The notes beneath the pieces are model-generated. The model was not told the origin of the DNA. It ran no database searches and worked only from the letters and a program-made list of their open reading frames with translations. The translations under genes and the position numbers were made by a program. A DNA stretch of 64,000 bases from DAIDKA01 sp036267975 (GTDB lineage Bacteria > Pseudomonadota > Gammaproteobacteria > Steroidobacterales > Steroidobacteraceae): the NCBI GenBank assembly GCA_036267975.1, contig DATAVA010000026.1, positions 1 through 64,000 of the forward strand. Reading direction: 5' to 3'. Of this stretch, positions 9,059 to 18,213 are shown piece by piece. How positions within the stretch are numbered: position 1 is the first letter of the stretch; every line of letters begins with the position of its first letter.

Positions 9059-9873
9059 TTGGCCACCGTCACGCCGTCCACCGGCGCGTTGCGATTGTTC
9101 TCTTCACAGACATATTCCTGCGGGCGCACGTCGGGTCGCCAGTGGTAGATGCGCCGATAGCTGTACGGATGCTCGAGGGTGACGGGGTCCTCGACGGTCA
9201 TGAGGAGTTCGAGGTTCGAGCCGTTGTCGATTTTGCGGAAACGTTCGATCACATGCTCCTGGGTCGAATGGCTGCTGCCCTCATCGTCGATGAAGGTCTT
9301 GTCGTTCAGTCCGATGGTATCGACCACGAGGGTGTCCCCCTCCCAGTGGCCGACCGAATCGCCGAGGAAGGTATGGGCGACATTCTTCGGATGGTCACGG
9401 TTCATCCAGATGCGCCGCAGGTTGTGGGCCACTTCGTGAAGAAACGTGATCCGCCCGGGGGTCTGCACGATCTCGATCGGATAGGGACTCTCCATGATGC
9501 GCGGCATGCCATGCGGAAGGCACTGGGTCGACGCATCGGCCTCGGGCGTGCCGCGATTCTTGGCGCGGATGCGCCGTTCGAGAATGGCCATGTACTTGGG
9601 CTTCAGAGGCGGCGCGACGCCGGGTTCCGGCCCGAGCAGATATTGATATCCCGCCAACCACCACACGCCGTTGAGGTCATGCGGATCGGGATTGCCGGGC
9701 GGCGTGCCCGGTGGGGCATCGACCGCGCCGCGCAAACCCGGCGTCAGCGCCAGAGTCGGGTCGCCGCTGTTGTTCAGCGTCTTGGGTGGAGGTGGCGCGG
9801 GTGGCGCTGCGATCGCGGTGGCGGAGAAGGCGAGACCGACGATTGCGAGTGAGGCCGAAATGAGGTTGCGCAC
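9055..9873 (-). CDS. Conserved secreted protein, long member of a tandem paralogous pair
   Basis: This 272-residue protein has a signal peptide and a Pro-rich linker, then the same secreted domain as its neighbours: LNGVWW, a QCLPHGMPRIMESPYPIEI segment, HEVAHNLRRI, SVGHWEGDTLVVDTIG, a TVEDP segment and a conserved tail containing CEENNRNAPVDG. The tail is nearly the same in the paralogue at 18975-19826. No catalytic motif from a named enzyme family is visible; HEVAH resembles a zinc-protease HExxH only by chance spacing (HEVAH fits HExxH, but the surrounding helix is not typical). It is the first gene of the pair and divergent from the cytochrome-quinoprotein gene. Confidence 0.75.
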   Translation of the reverse strand: MRNLISASLAIVGLAFSATAIAAPPAPPPPKTLNNSGDPTLALTPGLRGAVDAPPGTPPGNPDPHDLNGVWWLAGYQYLLGPEPGVAPPLKPKYMAILERRIRAKNRGTPEADASTQCLPHGMPRIMESPYPIEIVQTPGRITFLHEVAHNLRRIWMNRDHPKNVAHTFLGDSVGHWEGDTLVVDTIGLNDKTFIDDEGSSHSTQEHVIERFRKIDNGSNLELLMTVEDPVTLEHPYSYRRIYHWRPDVRPQEYVCEENNRNAPVDGVTVAK

Positions 9874-10008
9874 TGGGCAGCTTCCGGTGACTTGGCCGAT
9901 AGCGGCTATTGACTATACAAGGCAACAGTATCAGAGCAGAACTGGTAAAAGCACCGTGTAGACTGGCGTGAATCACCCGTGCATTTACAGATCGCGAGGG
10001 GGGCCTCC

Positions 10009-11853
10009 TTGAATTTCGGAATACGAAAAAAGTTTTGCCCGCTGGGCCTTGCGGTCGGTGTGGCGCTGGTCGCGCTCGGCGCGCACGCGGCAAACAATGA
10101 CGGTCCGCCCTCCAGCGATCCGGCGCAACTGTTCCGGCAAAACTGTGCCGGCTGCCACGATCACCCCAAGGATCGCATTCCGCCGCGTGCCGTGATCGCG
10201 CGCCGCTCGCCCGATGAGGTGATGCAGATCCTCACGAATGGCTCGATGCGCGCCCAGGCCGCCGGTCTGGGCATGAACGACCGGGTGGGCATCGCGACCT
10301 ATCTCACGGGCAAGGCGCCCACCGGCCGTCTCGCGCCGACGCCGGAGAGCAATCCCTGCGCAGCGGGCGCGTCGGTCGATGATGCGGGTGCGGGCTGGAA
10401 TGGCTGGGGTCACGACATTTCCAACACCCGGTTTCAGGACGCGCCGGGTATCACGGCGGCGCAGGTGCCGCGGCTGAAGCTCAAATGGGCCTTTGGCTAT
10501 CGGTCTTCATACGTCTATGGCCAGCCGACGCTGGTCGGCGGGCGCGTCTACGTGACGAGTTCCAGCGGCCGCGTTTATTCACTGGATGCCAATACCGGCT
10601 GTGCGCATTGGACCTTCGATGCAGCCGGACCCGTGCGCACGGCGGTGTCCATCGCTCGCGTACACGGGCGCCTGCGTGCCGTGTTCGGCGATGACGCCAG
10701 CTTCGTCTACGCGCTGGACGCGGCCAGCGGGAAACAGTTGTGGAAACGGCAGCTCGATACGCATCCGGCCGCACGCATTACCGGTGCGCCGGTCATCTAC
10801 GCCCAGCGCTTGTACGTACCGCTGTCCTCGCTGGAGGAACTGTCGGCGCCGACACCGAGCTATGAGTGCTGCAAGTTCCGCGGCAGCGTTGTCGCATTGG
10901 ATATCGCGACCGGCCGTGTGCTGTGGCGCACCTACACGATCGCGCAGGCGCCGCATCCCTATCGCAAGAACGCCACGGGGACGCAGCTGTACGGGCCGGC
11001 CGGCGGTTCGGTGTGGTCGGCGCCGACCCTGGATCCAAGTCACGATCTGCTGTACGTCGGCACCGGCAATTCGTACACCGACTTGCCGACGCGGCACACG
11101 GATTCGATTCTCGCGCTGCACATGAGCACCGGGGCAGTGGCCTGGGCCAATCAGCTGCGAGAACATGACAACTACATCGTCGGCTGTGACACACCGCAGT
11201 CGGCGGGGTCCGGCAACTGCCCTCACACCTTGGGTCCCGACGTTGATTTCGGCACCTCGCCGATTCTCACGCAGCTGCCTTCCGGCGAACGCCTCCTCAT
11301 CACCGGCGAGAAATCCGGACGGGTTTACGCGCTGGATCCGGCGACCGGTCAGGAACGCTGGCACGCCCAGGTCGGCGTCGGCAGCAGCCTGGGCGGAATC
11401 GAGTGGGGCAGTGCGGCGGATGCCGACCGCCTCTACGCGCCGGTATCCGATGCCGCGGCGACCCAGGGGCCACCCGGCGGGCTGGTGGCGCTGCGGCTGC
11501 GCGACGGGCAGCGATTGTGGCGGGCCGCGCCGCCACCGCCACGCTGCAGCTGGGGGACGCGCGGTTGCCTTGCGGCCCAGTCGCAGGCCGTCACGGCCAT
11601 CCCCGGCGTCGTCTTTTCCGGTTCGGAGGATGGCCATCTGCGTGCCTATGCCAGCGGCGATGGCCGTGTTATCTGGGATATCGATACGGCCCAGTCCTAC
11701 GCCACGGTCAATGGCGTGCCGGCTGCCGGCGGCTCACTCGACAATGGCGGCCCTACCCTCGCCGGCGGCATTCTGTTCGTAAATTCAGGCTACGGACGCA
11801 TCATGGGCGAGCCGGGGAACGCGCTCCTGGCCTTCAGCGTGGACGGCCACTGA
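10009..11853 (+). CDS. Cytochrome c-PQQ beta-propeller dehydrogenase (PVA dehydrogenase-like)
   Basis: This exported quinohemoprotein of about 614 residues has an N-terminal cytochrome c domain with heme motif CAGCH (Cys46, Cys49, His50), followed by a PQQ-type eight-bladed beta-propeller with repeated W-motif blades (LDANTGCAHWTF, LDAASGKQLWKR, LDIATGRVLWRT, LDPATGQERWHA). The vicinal Cys287-Cys288 pair is the disulfide ring typical of PQQ alcohol dehydrogenases. The N-terminal heme order matches polyvinyl-alcohol dehydrogenase, so a secondary alcohol or polymeric alcohol substrate is possible. The start is taken as the TTG at 10009, 5 nt after a GAGGGGGG run and just before the signal peptide; a GTG at 9979 is the alternative. 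Confidence 0.88.
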   Translation: MNFGIRKKFCPLGLAVGVALVALGAHAANNDGPPSSDPAQLFRQNCAGCHDHPKDRIPPRAVIARRSPDEVMQILTNGSMRAQAAGLGMNDRVGIATYLTGKAPTGRLAPTPESNPCAAGASVDDAGAGWNGWGHDISNTRFQDAPGITAAQVPRLKLKWAFGYRSSYVYGQPTLVGGRVYVTSSSGRVYSLDANTGCAHWTFDAAGPVRTAVSIARVHGRLRAVFGDDASFVYALDAASGKQLWKRQLDTHPAARITGAPVIYAQRLYVPLSSLEELSAPTPSYECCKFRGSVVALDIATGRVLWRTYTIAQAPHPYRKNATGTQLYGPAGGSVWSAPTLDPSHDLLYVGTGNSYTDLPTRHTDSILALHMSTGAVAWANQLREHDNYIVGCDTPQSAGSGNCPHTLGPDVDFGTSPILTQLPSGERLLITGEKSGRVYALDPATGQERWHAQVGVGSSLGGIEWGSAADADRLYAPVSDAAATQGPPGGLVALRLRDGQRLWRAAPPPPRCSWGTRGCLAAQSQAVTAIPGVVFSGSEDGHLRAYASGDGRVIWDIDTAQSYATVNGVPAAGGSLDNGGPTLAGGILFVNSGYGRIMGEPGNALLAFSVDGH

Positions 11854-11884
11854 GGCGCGGTCCGGATCCCATTATTGACGGCGG

Positions 11885-11901
11885 AGCATGGCAACCATGC
11901 T
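11885..11901 (+). terminator. Hairpin after the cytochrome-quinoprotein gene
   Basis: A perfect 7-bp stem, AGCATGG and CCATGCT with a CAA loop, lies 32 nt after the stop codon. It has no T-run, so it may act as a transcript-end stabiliser rather than an intrinsic terminator. Confidence 0.4.
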
Positions 11902-12070
11902 ATGCACCAATCCGGCTCCGAGATGCTGGAATTGCCCTCCCGTAGCTGTTGTAATCTCAACCCGCGTGCGCCATTCGAACCAGGTGGCTAGAGCGTTGGG
12001 ATCCCGTTTCGTGGCGACCAGTTGTGATTGAGGAAACTGCCGTTCCCGCAATCCCCAGGAGTTGTGTCCT

Positions 12071-14608
12071 TTGAGGTCTTGCTCGGGAAAACAAGCTCCG
12101 GATCGTTCCGGCCTGCTGCGGATTATCGTCGGTGCGGCGCTGCTGGGACTGGCCGTCGCACCCTTGCAGGTAAGCGCCACGCCGGCAACCCTGTCCGTTG
12201 CTGCAGAGCAGCATCTGGTGCAGCAGTATTGCGCCGTCTGTCATAACTACGAAGATTATGCCGGTGGCGTCGAGTTCGAGGTCTTCGACCCCAGCAAGGC
12301 GCACGAGAATGCGGAACTGACGGAGCGGATGCTGAAGAAGCTGCGCGCCGGAATGATGCCTCCGGCCGGCAAACCCCGCCCGGATTTCGACACCGAACAG
12401 GCCCTGGCGACTTCGCTGGAGAACGAGGTCGATGCCCACGCCAAGCCGAACCTGGCGATGCCGCGTCTGCACCGTCTGAACCGCTCCGAATATCAGAATG
12501 CGGTGCGCGATCTGCTCGGACTGGACATCGATGTCGCCCAGCTGCTGCCGGCGGATGATGTGAGTCGCGGCTTCGACAATCAGGCGGGTACGCTGACATT
12601 CTCTCCGGCACTGCTGGATGCCTACCTGTCGGCGGCCGGTCGCATCAGCCGTAGCGCACTGGGCACGGCCGTGGCGACGACGCAGGCGACCTATCGAGTC
12701 GCTGATGATACCGCGCAGAACTATCACGTCGACGGGCTGCCTTTCGGTACGCGCGGCGGACTCGCCGTCGAGCACACGTTTCCGGCCGATGGCACGTACA
12801 CGTTCAAGGTGTTTGCGGTCAATCTCGGCAACATGGGCAACTTCCGGCCCTTCGGTGAAATCCGCGGCGAGCAGCTGCTGGTTTACGTCGATGATCAGCG
12901 CATCGCCCAGGTTGACTGGGACAAGGCGCTGAGCGTGACCCGCAATCTCGAGGAGGAGTCGACGGGGCAGCTGAAGACCATCGATATCACCTTGCCGATG
13001 AAGGCGGGCCCGCATCGGATCGGCGTGACCTACCTGGCGACCAACCTCGCGCCCGGGCTGGACATGAATCACGCGTTCGACCGTACCACCATCGAGACGG
13101 GCGGCCTGCCGGGGTTCACTTTCTTTCCGCACATCGGCCGGCTGCGCATCGATGGACCGGCGCATGCGACGGTGGCCACCGATTCCCCGAGCCGTCGACG
13201 CATCATGTTGTGCAAACCGGTGGCGGGTCAGGAGGAACGCTGCGGCCGACAGATCGCGACGGAGCTCGCGCGCCGGGCCTACCGCGGTTATGGCACCGAT
13301 GCGGATGTGAACACGCTGGTGCAGTTCTTCGCCAACGGGCAACGCAACGGCGGCTTCGATACGGGCGTGGAATCGATGCTCCAGCGGCTGCTGGTCGATC
13401 CGAAATTCCTGTTCCGGGTGGAGAGCGCTCCCGCGCATGTCGCGCCCGGCGCCGCCTACCACGTCAGCGACCTGGATCTGGCGGCGCGCCTGTCGTTCTT
13501 CCTATGGAGCAGCATTCCCGATGACGAGCTGCTGCGTCTGGCGAACGCCGGTAAGCTGAGCAAGGACGACGTCCTGCGCGGCCAGGTGCGCCGTATGCTG
13601 GCGGATCCACGCGCCGCGGCACTCACCACCAATTTCGCCGACGAGTGGCTTGGCCTGCGCGCGTTGGCGTCGCATGACCCGGTGGTCGACCAGTTCCCGG
13701 ACTTCGACGACAACCTGCGGCAGGCATTCCGGCGCGAGGTTGAGCTGTTCTTCGACAGCATGGTCACCGAAGATCGCAGCGTGCTCGATCTGCTGACGGC
13801 CAAGTACACCTTCGTGAATGGGGTTCTGGCACAGTTCTACGGCATCCCGGGAGTACGCGGCAGCTACTTCCGGCGCATCGATCTGGATGACAGCCAAAGC
13901 GCGCGGTACGGTCTTCTGGGCAAGGGTGCGCTGATGATGATCACGGCGCAGCCGGGACGTACCTCCCCGGTAGTCAGGGGCAACTGGGTGCTGCGCACCA
14001 TGCTCGGTACCCCGGCCCCCGATCCGCCGGCGGATGTTCCCTCGCTCAAGCCGCATCCGGTGGATCCGGCCGGCAATGCGAGCCCGCCGACCTTGCGCCA
14101 GCAGATGGAGCAGCATCATTCCGATCCGGTATGCGCCTCCTGCCACAAGATCATGGAGCCGATCGGGTTTGCGCTCGAGCCCTTCGATGCGGTCGGCCAT
14201 TGGCGGACCATGGATGGCAGTCGGCCGATTGACGCGCACAGCCAGTTGTACGACGGCACGTCGGTGGATGGACCGGCGGGCGTGCGTGCCTTCCTGGTGC
14301 GCCACCAGGAACAGTATCTGCGCAATGTGACCCAGGCGTTGATGACCTATGCGTTGGGACGTGGTATCGACTACGGCGACATGCCGATGGTGCGCAGCGT
14401 GCTGCACGCCGCGGCGCACGATAACTATCGATTCAAGGGTCTCATCGAAGCAGTTGTGATGAGTGATCTGTTCCGCATGAATGTTGCCCCCGGAACAGAC
14501 GACAAGGGCGCGACGCTGCATACGCAGGTCACTGGGCCGGCTGGCAGTACCCCTGCCGTTACGACCGCCAGTGCCGCGACCGCCGGTGCCCTGGACCCGG
14601 GCAACTGA
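12071..14608 (+). CDS. DUF1592 multidomain cytochrome (planctomycete-type cytochrome C)
   Basis: This exported protein of about 845 residues has the DUF1587, DUF1592, DUF1588, DUF1585 and DUF1595 domain series found with planctomycete-type cytochrome c. Two heme sites are visible: CAVCHN near residues 54-58 and CASCHK near residues 688-692. Typical segments are MPPAGKPRPD, LHRLNRSEYQNAVRDLLGL, LSFFLWSSIPDDELL and TSPVVRGNWVL. The reaction is unknown; members are thought to be secreted oxidative or electron-transfer enzymes for polymers. The TTG at 12071 is preferred because AGGAG lies 9 nt upstream; a TTG at 12062 is too close to that site. A DUF1552 gene follows after 11 nt, its usual partner. 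Confidence 0.88.
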   Translation: MRSCSGKQAPDRSGLLRIIVGAALLGLAVAPLQVSATPATLSVAAEQHLVQQYCAVCHNYEDYAGGVEFEVFDPSKAHENAELTERMLKKLRAGMMPPAGKPRPDFDTEQALATSLENEVDAHAKPNLAMPRLHRLNRSEYQNAVRDLLGLDIDVAQLLPADDVSRGFDNQAGTLTFSPALLDAYLSAAGRISRSALGTAVATTQATYRVADDTAQNYHVDGLPFGTRGGLAVEHTFPADGTYTFKVFAVNLGNMGNFRPFGEIRGEQLLVYVDDQRIAQVDWDKALSVTRNLEEESTGQLKTIDITLPMKAGPHRIGVTYLATNLAPGLDMNHAFDRTTIETGGLPGFTFFPHIGRLRIDGPAHATVATDSPSRRRIMLCKPVAGQEERCGRQIATELARRAYRGYGTDADVNTLVQFFANGQRNGGFDTGVESMLQRLLVDPKFLFRVESAPAHVAPGAAYHVSDLDLAARLSFFLWSSIPDDELLRLANAGKLSKDDVLRGQVRRMLADPRAAALTTNFADEWLGLRALASHDPVVDQFPDFDDNLRQAFRREVELFFDSMVTEDRSVLDLLTAKYTFVNGVLAQFYGIPGVRGSYFRRIDLDDSQSARYGLLGKGALMMITAQPGRTSPVVRGNWVLRTMLGTPAPDPPADVPSLKPHPVDPAGNASPPTLRQQMEQHHSDPVCASCHKIMEPIGFALEPFDAVGHWRTMDGSRPIDAHSQLYDGTSVDGPAGVRAFLVRHQEQYLRNVTQALMTYALGRGIDYGDMPMVRSVLHAAAHDNYRFKGLIEAVVMSDLFRMNVAPGTDDKGATLHTQVTGPAGSTPAVTTASAATAGALDPGN

Positions 14609-14619
14609 AGGAGCCGAGT

Positions 14620-15963
14620 GTGTTTTTCCTGACCAATAAGAAGTTGCCGCGGCGCACGTTTCTGCGTGGGCTCGGGACAACGCTCGCATTGCCTCTGCTC
14701 GAGTCCATGCTGCCCACGCGTGGTGCCGTTGCAGCCCAGAAACAGATCGTGCCGACGCGCTTCCTCGGCGCCTTCGTCCCGCATGGCGTAGCCCCGGGCC
14801 ACTGGATGCCGGACGCTACCGGACCGGGATTTACCTATCCTTACGTATACGAGCCGTTGCAGCCGTTTCGCAAGCACGTGGTGCTGACCAGCGGCATGTG
14901 GTCGAAGTCATCGGAGAATCCTCCGGGTGTCACCGGAGCCGATCACTTCGTCGCTGCCGCCTTCCTCACCGGCGTGAAGCCCAAGAAGACGACTGGCGCG
15001 GACATCCAGGTGGGGACGTCCCTGGACCAGGTGATCGCGGCGAAAATCGGCGGCGAAAACCTGTTGCCCTCGGTGCAGATGGCTGTCGAGGATCCGGGCG
15101 CGAACTCCAGTAACTGCGGCGAGGGTTATAGCTGCGTCTACACCAACACGATCTCCTGGGAATCACCGACGCGCCCGCTGCCGATGGAAATCAATCCGCA
15201 GACGCTGTTCGAGCGCATGTTCGGCGATGGCAGTTCGCCGCAGATGCGCAAGATGCGCCGCGAACGTCAGGCCAGCATCCTCGATTCCGTGAACGGCAGT
15301 CTGCGCGAGATCATGTCCGAGGTTCCGCATGGCGATCAGATGCGACTCGAGCAATACGCCGACGACGTGCGCGAGGTCGAGCGCCGTCTCACCATTGCCG
15401 CGCGCGCCTCCAGCGACGCACCGAACATGGCCATGCCGTACGGCGTGCCGGAGTCGTTCCATGAGCACATCCAGGTGCAATGGGATCTGCTGGCGCTTGC
15501 CTATCAGGCGGACATCACGCGCGTCGCGACCATGCTGTTCGCGCGCGATCTCACCAGCCGCACCTTCCCGGAAAGCGGCACGAACGCCAGTTTCCATGGC
15601 GCCTCGCATCACGCAGAGGATCCGGGCCAGATCGCGGTGTTCGCCAAGATCAACCGCTATCACGTGCAGATGCTGACCTACCTGGTCAAGAAGCTCGATT
15701 CGATCCCGGAGGGCGATGGCACCGTTCTCGATCATTCGCTGATCCTGTTCGGATCTAACATGGGTAATTCGAATCAGCACCTGCATTACGACACACCGGC
15801 GGTGCTGGTCGGTGGCGCCTCCGGGCGCCTCAAGGGCGATCGGTATCTGCCGTATGCCAGCCGCACCGTGCCCACGGGCAGTCTGATGTTGAGCATCCTG
15901 GGCATCTTTGACGTTGAGGCGGAGCATTTCGGTGACAGTACCGGGCCGCTCCAGAATATTTGA
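14620..15963 (+). CDS. DUF1552 family Tat-exported protein
   Basis: This 447-residue protein is a DUF1552 member (PF07586). The N-terminus PRRTFLRGLGTTLALPLLESM is a clear twin-arginine signal. Family segments include FVPHGVAPGHW, a GTSLDQVIAAKIG segment, and a C-terminal LFGSNMGNSNQHLHYDTPAVLVGG, with His/Asp residues that suggest a metallohydrolase-like fold related to DUF1501. The GTG start has GAAGGAG upstream, 11 nt after the DUF1592 gene. DUF1592-DUF1552 pairs are widespread in Planctomycetes, Acidobacteria and some gammaproteobacteria. Function is not established. Confidence 0.9.
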   Translation: MFFLTNKKLPRRTFLRGLGTTLALPLLESMLPTRGAVAAQKQIVPTRFLGAFVPHGVAPGHWMPDATGPGFTYPYVYEPLQPFRKHVVLTSGMWSKSSENPPGVTGADHFVAAAFLTGVKPKKTTGADIQVGTSLDQVIAAKIGGENLLPSVQMAVEDPGANSSNCGEGYSCVYTNTISWESPTRPLPMEINPQTLFERMFGDGSSPQMRKMRRERQASILDSVNGSLREIMSEVPHGDQMRLEQYADDVREVERRLTIAARASSDAPNMAMPYGVPESFHEHIQVQWDLLALAYQADITRVATMLFARDLTSRTFPESGTNASFHGASHHAEDPGQIAVFAKINRYHVQMLTYLVKKLDSIPEGDGTVLDHSLILFGSNMGNSNQHLHYDTPAVLVGGASGRLKGDRYLPYASRTVPTGSLMLSILGIFDVEAEHFGDSTGPLQNI

Positions 15964-16001
15964 AACGCATATTTCCTTGCATGGAACGAGGGGGGGTTAC
16001 G

Positions 16002-16376
16002 ATGAAAATTAGAACAGCGTTGGGTCTTCTTCTGGCTCTGAGCATCTGGGGTGGGGCCGCTTCCGCGCATCACTCGTTCGCGATGTTTGATGCAACCCAG
16101 ACGAAGACCTTGGTCGGGACCGTCAAACAGGTGCAATGGACCAATCCGCACATCTGGGTACAGGTCATGGTGAAGGATGAGAAGACCGGGGCCGCCGCGG
16201 AGTGGTCCATCGAGGGCGGCAGCCCCAATGGTCTGACCCGTCAGGGCTGGCGCCGTACCTCCATCAAGGAAGGTGATGCGATCGAAATCACCATCCATCC
16301 GCTCAAGGACGGTACCAACGGCGGCAGCATGATGAAGGCCATGATTAATGGTCAGCCGGTCGGCGCGCCCCGTTAA
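16002..16376 (+). CDS. DUF6152 family small secreted protein
   Basis: This 124-residue protein has a signal peptide ending at ASAHH and a mature domain beginning HHSFAMFD, then a VGTVKQVQWTNPHIWVQV beta segment, both typical of DUF6152. The ATG at 16002 is preferred, with a GAGGGGGGG run 5 nt before it, over an in-frame ATG at 15981 and a TTG at 15960. The family has no known reaction; its OB-like barrel and N-terminal His pair after cleavage (HH) could bind a metal, which is inference. It lies between the DUF1552 and ankyrin genes and is probably co-transcribed with them. Confidence 0.85.
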   Translation: MKIRTALGLLLALSIWGGAASAHHSFAMFDATQTKTLVGTVKQVQWTNPHIWVQVMVKDEKTGAAAEWSIEGGSPNGLTRQGWRRTSIKEGDAIEITIHPLKDGTNGGSMMKAMINGQPVGAPR

Positions 16377-16390
16377 CGGGTGATGGTGGC

Positions 16391-18193
16391 GTGAAGGCAC
16401 TCAGACTTGCCCTGCTCGCAAGCGTCGTGTCCTGCGCGATGCAGGCTGCGATCGCGACCGCTGCCGGTACGCCGAGCAATGTCGTCGTCGTCAGCGCCAT
16501 CCCGCCGGCAACGCCGAGCGAAGTTGCGGACGCCGTCATGCAGCGCGACACCACGCGTCTGCAGGCATTGCTGAAGGCCCATGGCGACGTGAATGCGCCC
16601 CAGCCGGATGGCAGTACCGCACTGCACTGGGCCGCCTATGAGGGCGACGCGCATCTCGCCGCGATGCTGCTGGCGGCGGGTGCACGCCCGAACGTCAAGA
16701 CCGACACGGGCATGACGCCACTGCTGCTGGCCTGCGAGGCCGGCAAGCCCGAACTGGTCGAGGAGCTGCTGCGTGGCGGGGCGGACCCGAACCAGACCCT
16801 CAGCGGCGGGGAGACCCCGTTGATGATGGCCGCGCGCACCGGCAGCGTGCCGGTGCTGAAGCTGCTGCTGGCGCGCGGCGCAAGTGTCGATGCCCGTGAG
16901 GTAAAGCGCGGCACGACCGCGCTGATGTGGGCCGCGGCCAATGGCAATCCGGAGGCCGTGCGGTTCCTGCTGTCGAAGGGTGCGGACCTCACTGCACGCT
17001 CGGGCACCACCGATCCGGGCCGCCGGCCGTATCTCGCGCAGACCGGGCGCGAGCGCATCCAGGAGTTCGTCGGCGGGTATGGCTTGGCCGGCCGCGTTGA
17101 AAAGCAGGATGGCTCACCGGCCGCAGAGCTTGCGGCCGCGAAGCTGGTGGCCGAGCAGATTGCGACGGCGAAACAGGTACTCGCGGAGCATCCGCTGCCG
17201 AAACCGCCACCACCGAGCAGGATTCGATGGGGGGGGCTGACACCGCTGATGTTTGCCACCCGCCAGGGCGATATGGCCACTGCCAAGGTCCTGGTGGAGA
17301 GCGGCGCGGACGTCAATGAAGTCAGCTCCTTTGGCTGGACGGCGTTGCTGGTTGCCACCCAGAACAAGTACTACAAGCTCGGTGAATATCTGTTGCAGCA
17401 CGGCGCCAAGCCGAACCTTGCCAACGGCGGCGGCTGGACCCCGCTGTACATTGCGACCGACAATCGCAATATCGAAGGCGGTGATTACCCGGTGCGCAAG
17501 CCCGACATGGATCACCTGGATTTCATCAAGGAGCTGCTGGCGGCCGGTGCCGATCCGAACATGCGGATGCATTCGAGCACGGAGACCCGTACGGTGTTCA
17601 CCAATCAATGGCTGGTCGAAAACGGCGCGACCCCGTTCCTGCGCGCGGCGCAGTCCGGCGACCTGGTGCTGATGAAGCTGCTGCTCGAGCACGGCGCAGA
17701 TCCGTCCATCGCTACCGATTTCAGCGTGACGCCGCTGATGGTGGCCAGTGGCATCGGCTGGGTCGAGGGCGTCACCTATGAGTGGTCACCCCAGGAGACG
17801 CTCGAGACCGTAAAATTCCTGCTCGATCATGGCGCCAACGTCAATGCACAGGATACCGAAGACCTGCGTACCGCGCTGATGGGGGCAGCCCACAAGGGCC
17901 GCAATGATGTCGTCGAACTGCTGGTGCAGCATGGCGCGGACCCGGCCCTGCATGACATCGGCAGCCGTGACACGGTGCACGGCCTGGCGGGAGTTTCCTG
18001 GCAGGCGATCGACTATGCCGATGGCCTGGTGCGCGTCGGCGTGCAGTCCTCGATTGCCCATCCGGAAACGGCGGCGTTGCTGCGCAAGATGATGAAGGAG
18101 CGCGGTCTGGCCGTACCGCCCGAAGGCCGCACGCTGGCGTCCATCTGCATAACGGACCTGTGTAAGTCAGACGCACCCAGCCAGGCGCACTAG
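16391..18193 (+). CDS. Exported ankyrin-repeat protein
   Basis: This 600-residue protein has a signal peptide (ends near IATAAG) and then about ten ankyrin repeats. The first block spans roughly residues 50-205 (DGSTALHWAAYEGD, GMTPLLLACEAGK, GETPLMMAARTGS, GTTALMWAAANGN). A non-repeat insert of about 75 residues follows, containing a Pro-rich LPKPPPPSR stretch, and then a second block to about residue 520. A short C-terminal tail has two Cys (ICITDLC). It should be a periplasmic or surface scaffold that binds partner proteins. It starts 14 nt after the DUF6152 gene, so it likely acts with the DUF1592-DUF1552 system. Confidence 0.9.
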   Translation: MKALRLALLASVVSCAMQAAIATAAGTPSNVVVVSAIPPATPSEVADAVMQRDTTRLQALLKAHGDVNAPQPDGSTALHWAAYEGDAHLAAMLLAAGARPNVKTDTGMTPLLLACEAGKPELVEELLRGGADPNQTLSGGETPLMMAARTGSVPVLKLLLARGASVDAREVKRGTTALMWAAANGNPEAVRFLLSKGADLTARSGTTDPGRRPYLAQTGRERIQEFVGGYGLAGRVEKQDGSPAAELAAAKLVAEQIATAKQVLAEHPLPKPPPPSRIRWGGLTPLMFATRQGDMATAKVLVESGADVNEVSSFGWTALLVATQNKYYKLGEYLLQHGAKPNLANGGGWTPLYIATDNRNIEGGDYPVRKPDMDHLDFIKELLAAGADPNMRMHSSTETRTVFTNQWLVENGATPFLRAAQSGDLVLMKLLLEHGADPSIATDFSVTPLMVASGIGWVEGVTYEWSPQETLETVKFLLDHGANVNAQDTEDLRTALMGAAHKGRNDVVELLVQHGADPALHDIGSRDTVHGLAGVSWQAIDYADGLVRVGVQSSIAHPETAALLRKMMKERGLAVPPEGRTLASICITDLCKSDAPSQAH

Positions 18194-18213
18194 CAAGGCT
18201 GGGTGGCCCGCTA

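Noticed and set aside
9055..9873. HEVAH as a zinc-protease motif
   Set aside because: It fits HExxH by letters, but the surrounding sequence is a beta-strand family motif, the short paralogue at 8375-9058 lacks it, and no third ligand is seen.
11957..13462. 501-codon open frame on the minus strand
   Set aside because: Antisense to the DUF1592 gene; no signal, domain or ribosome-binding site.
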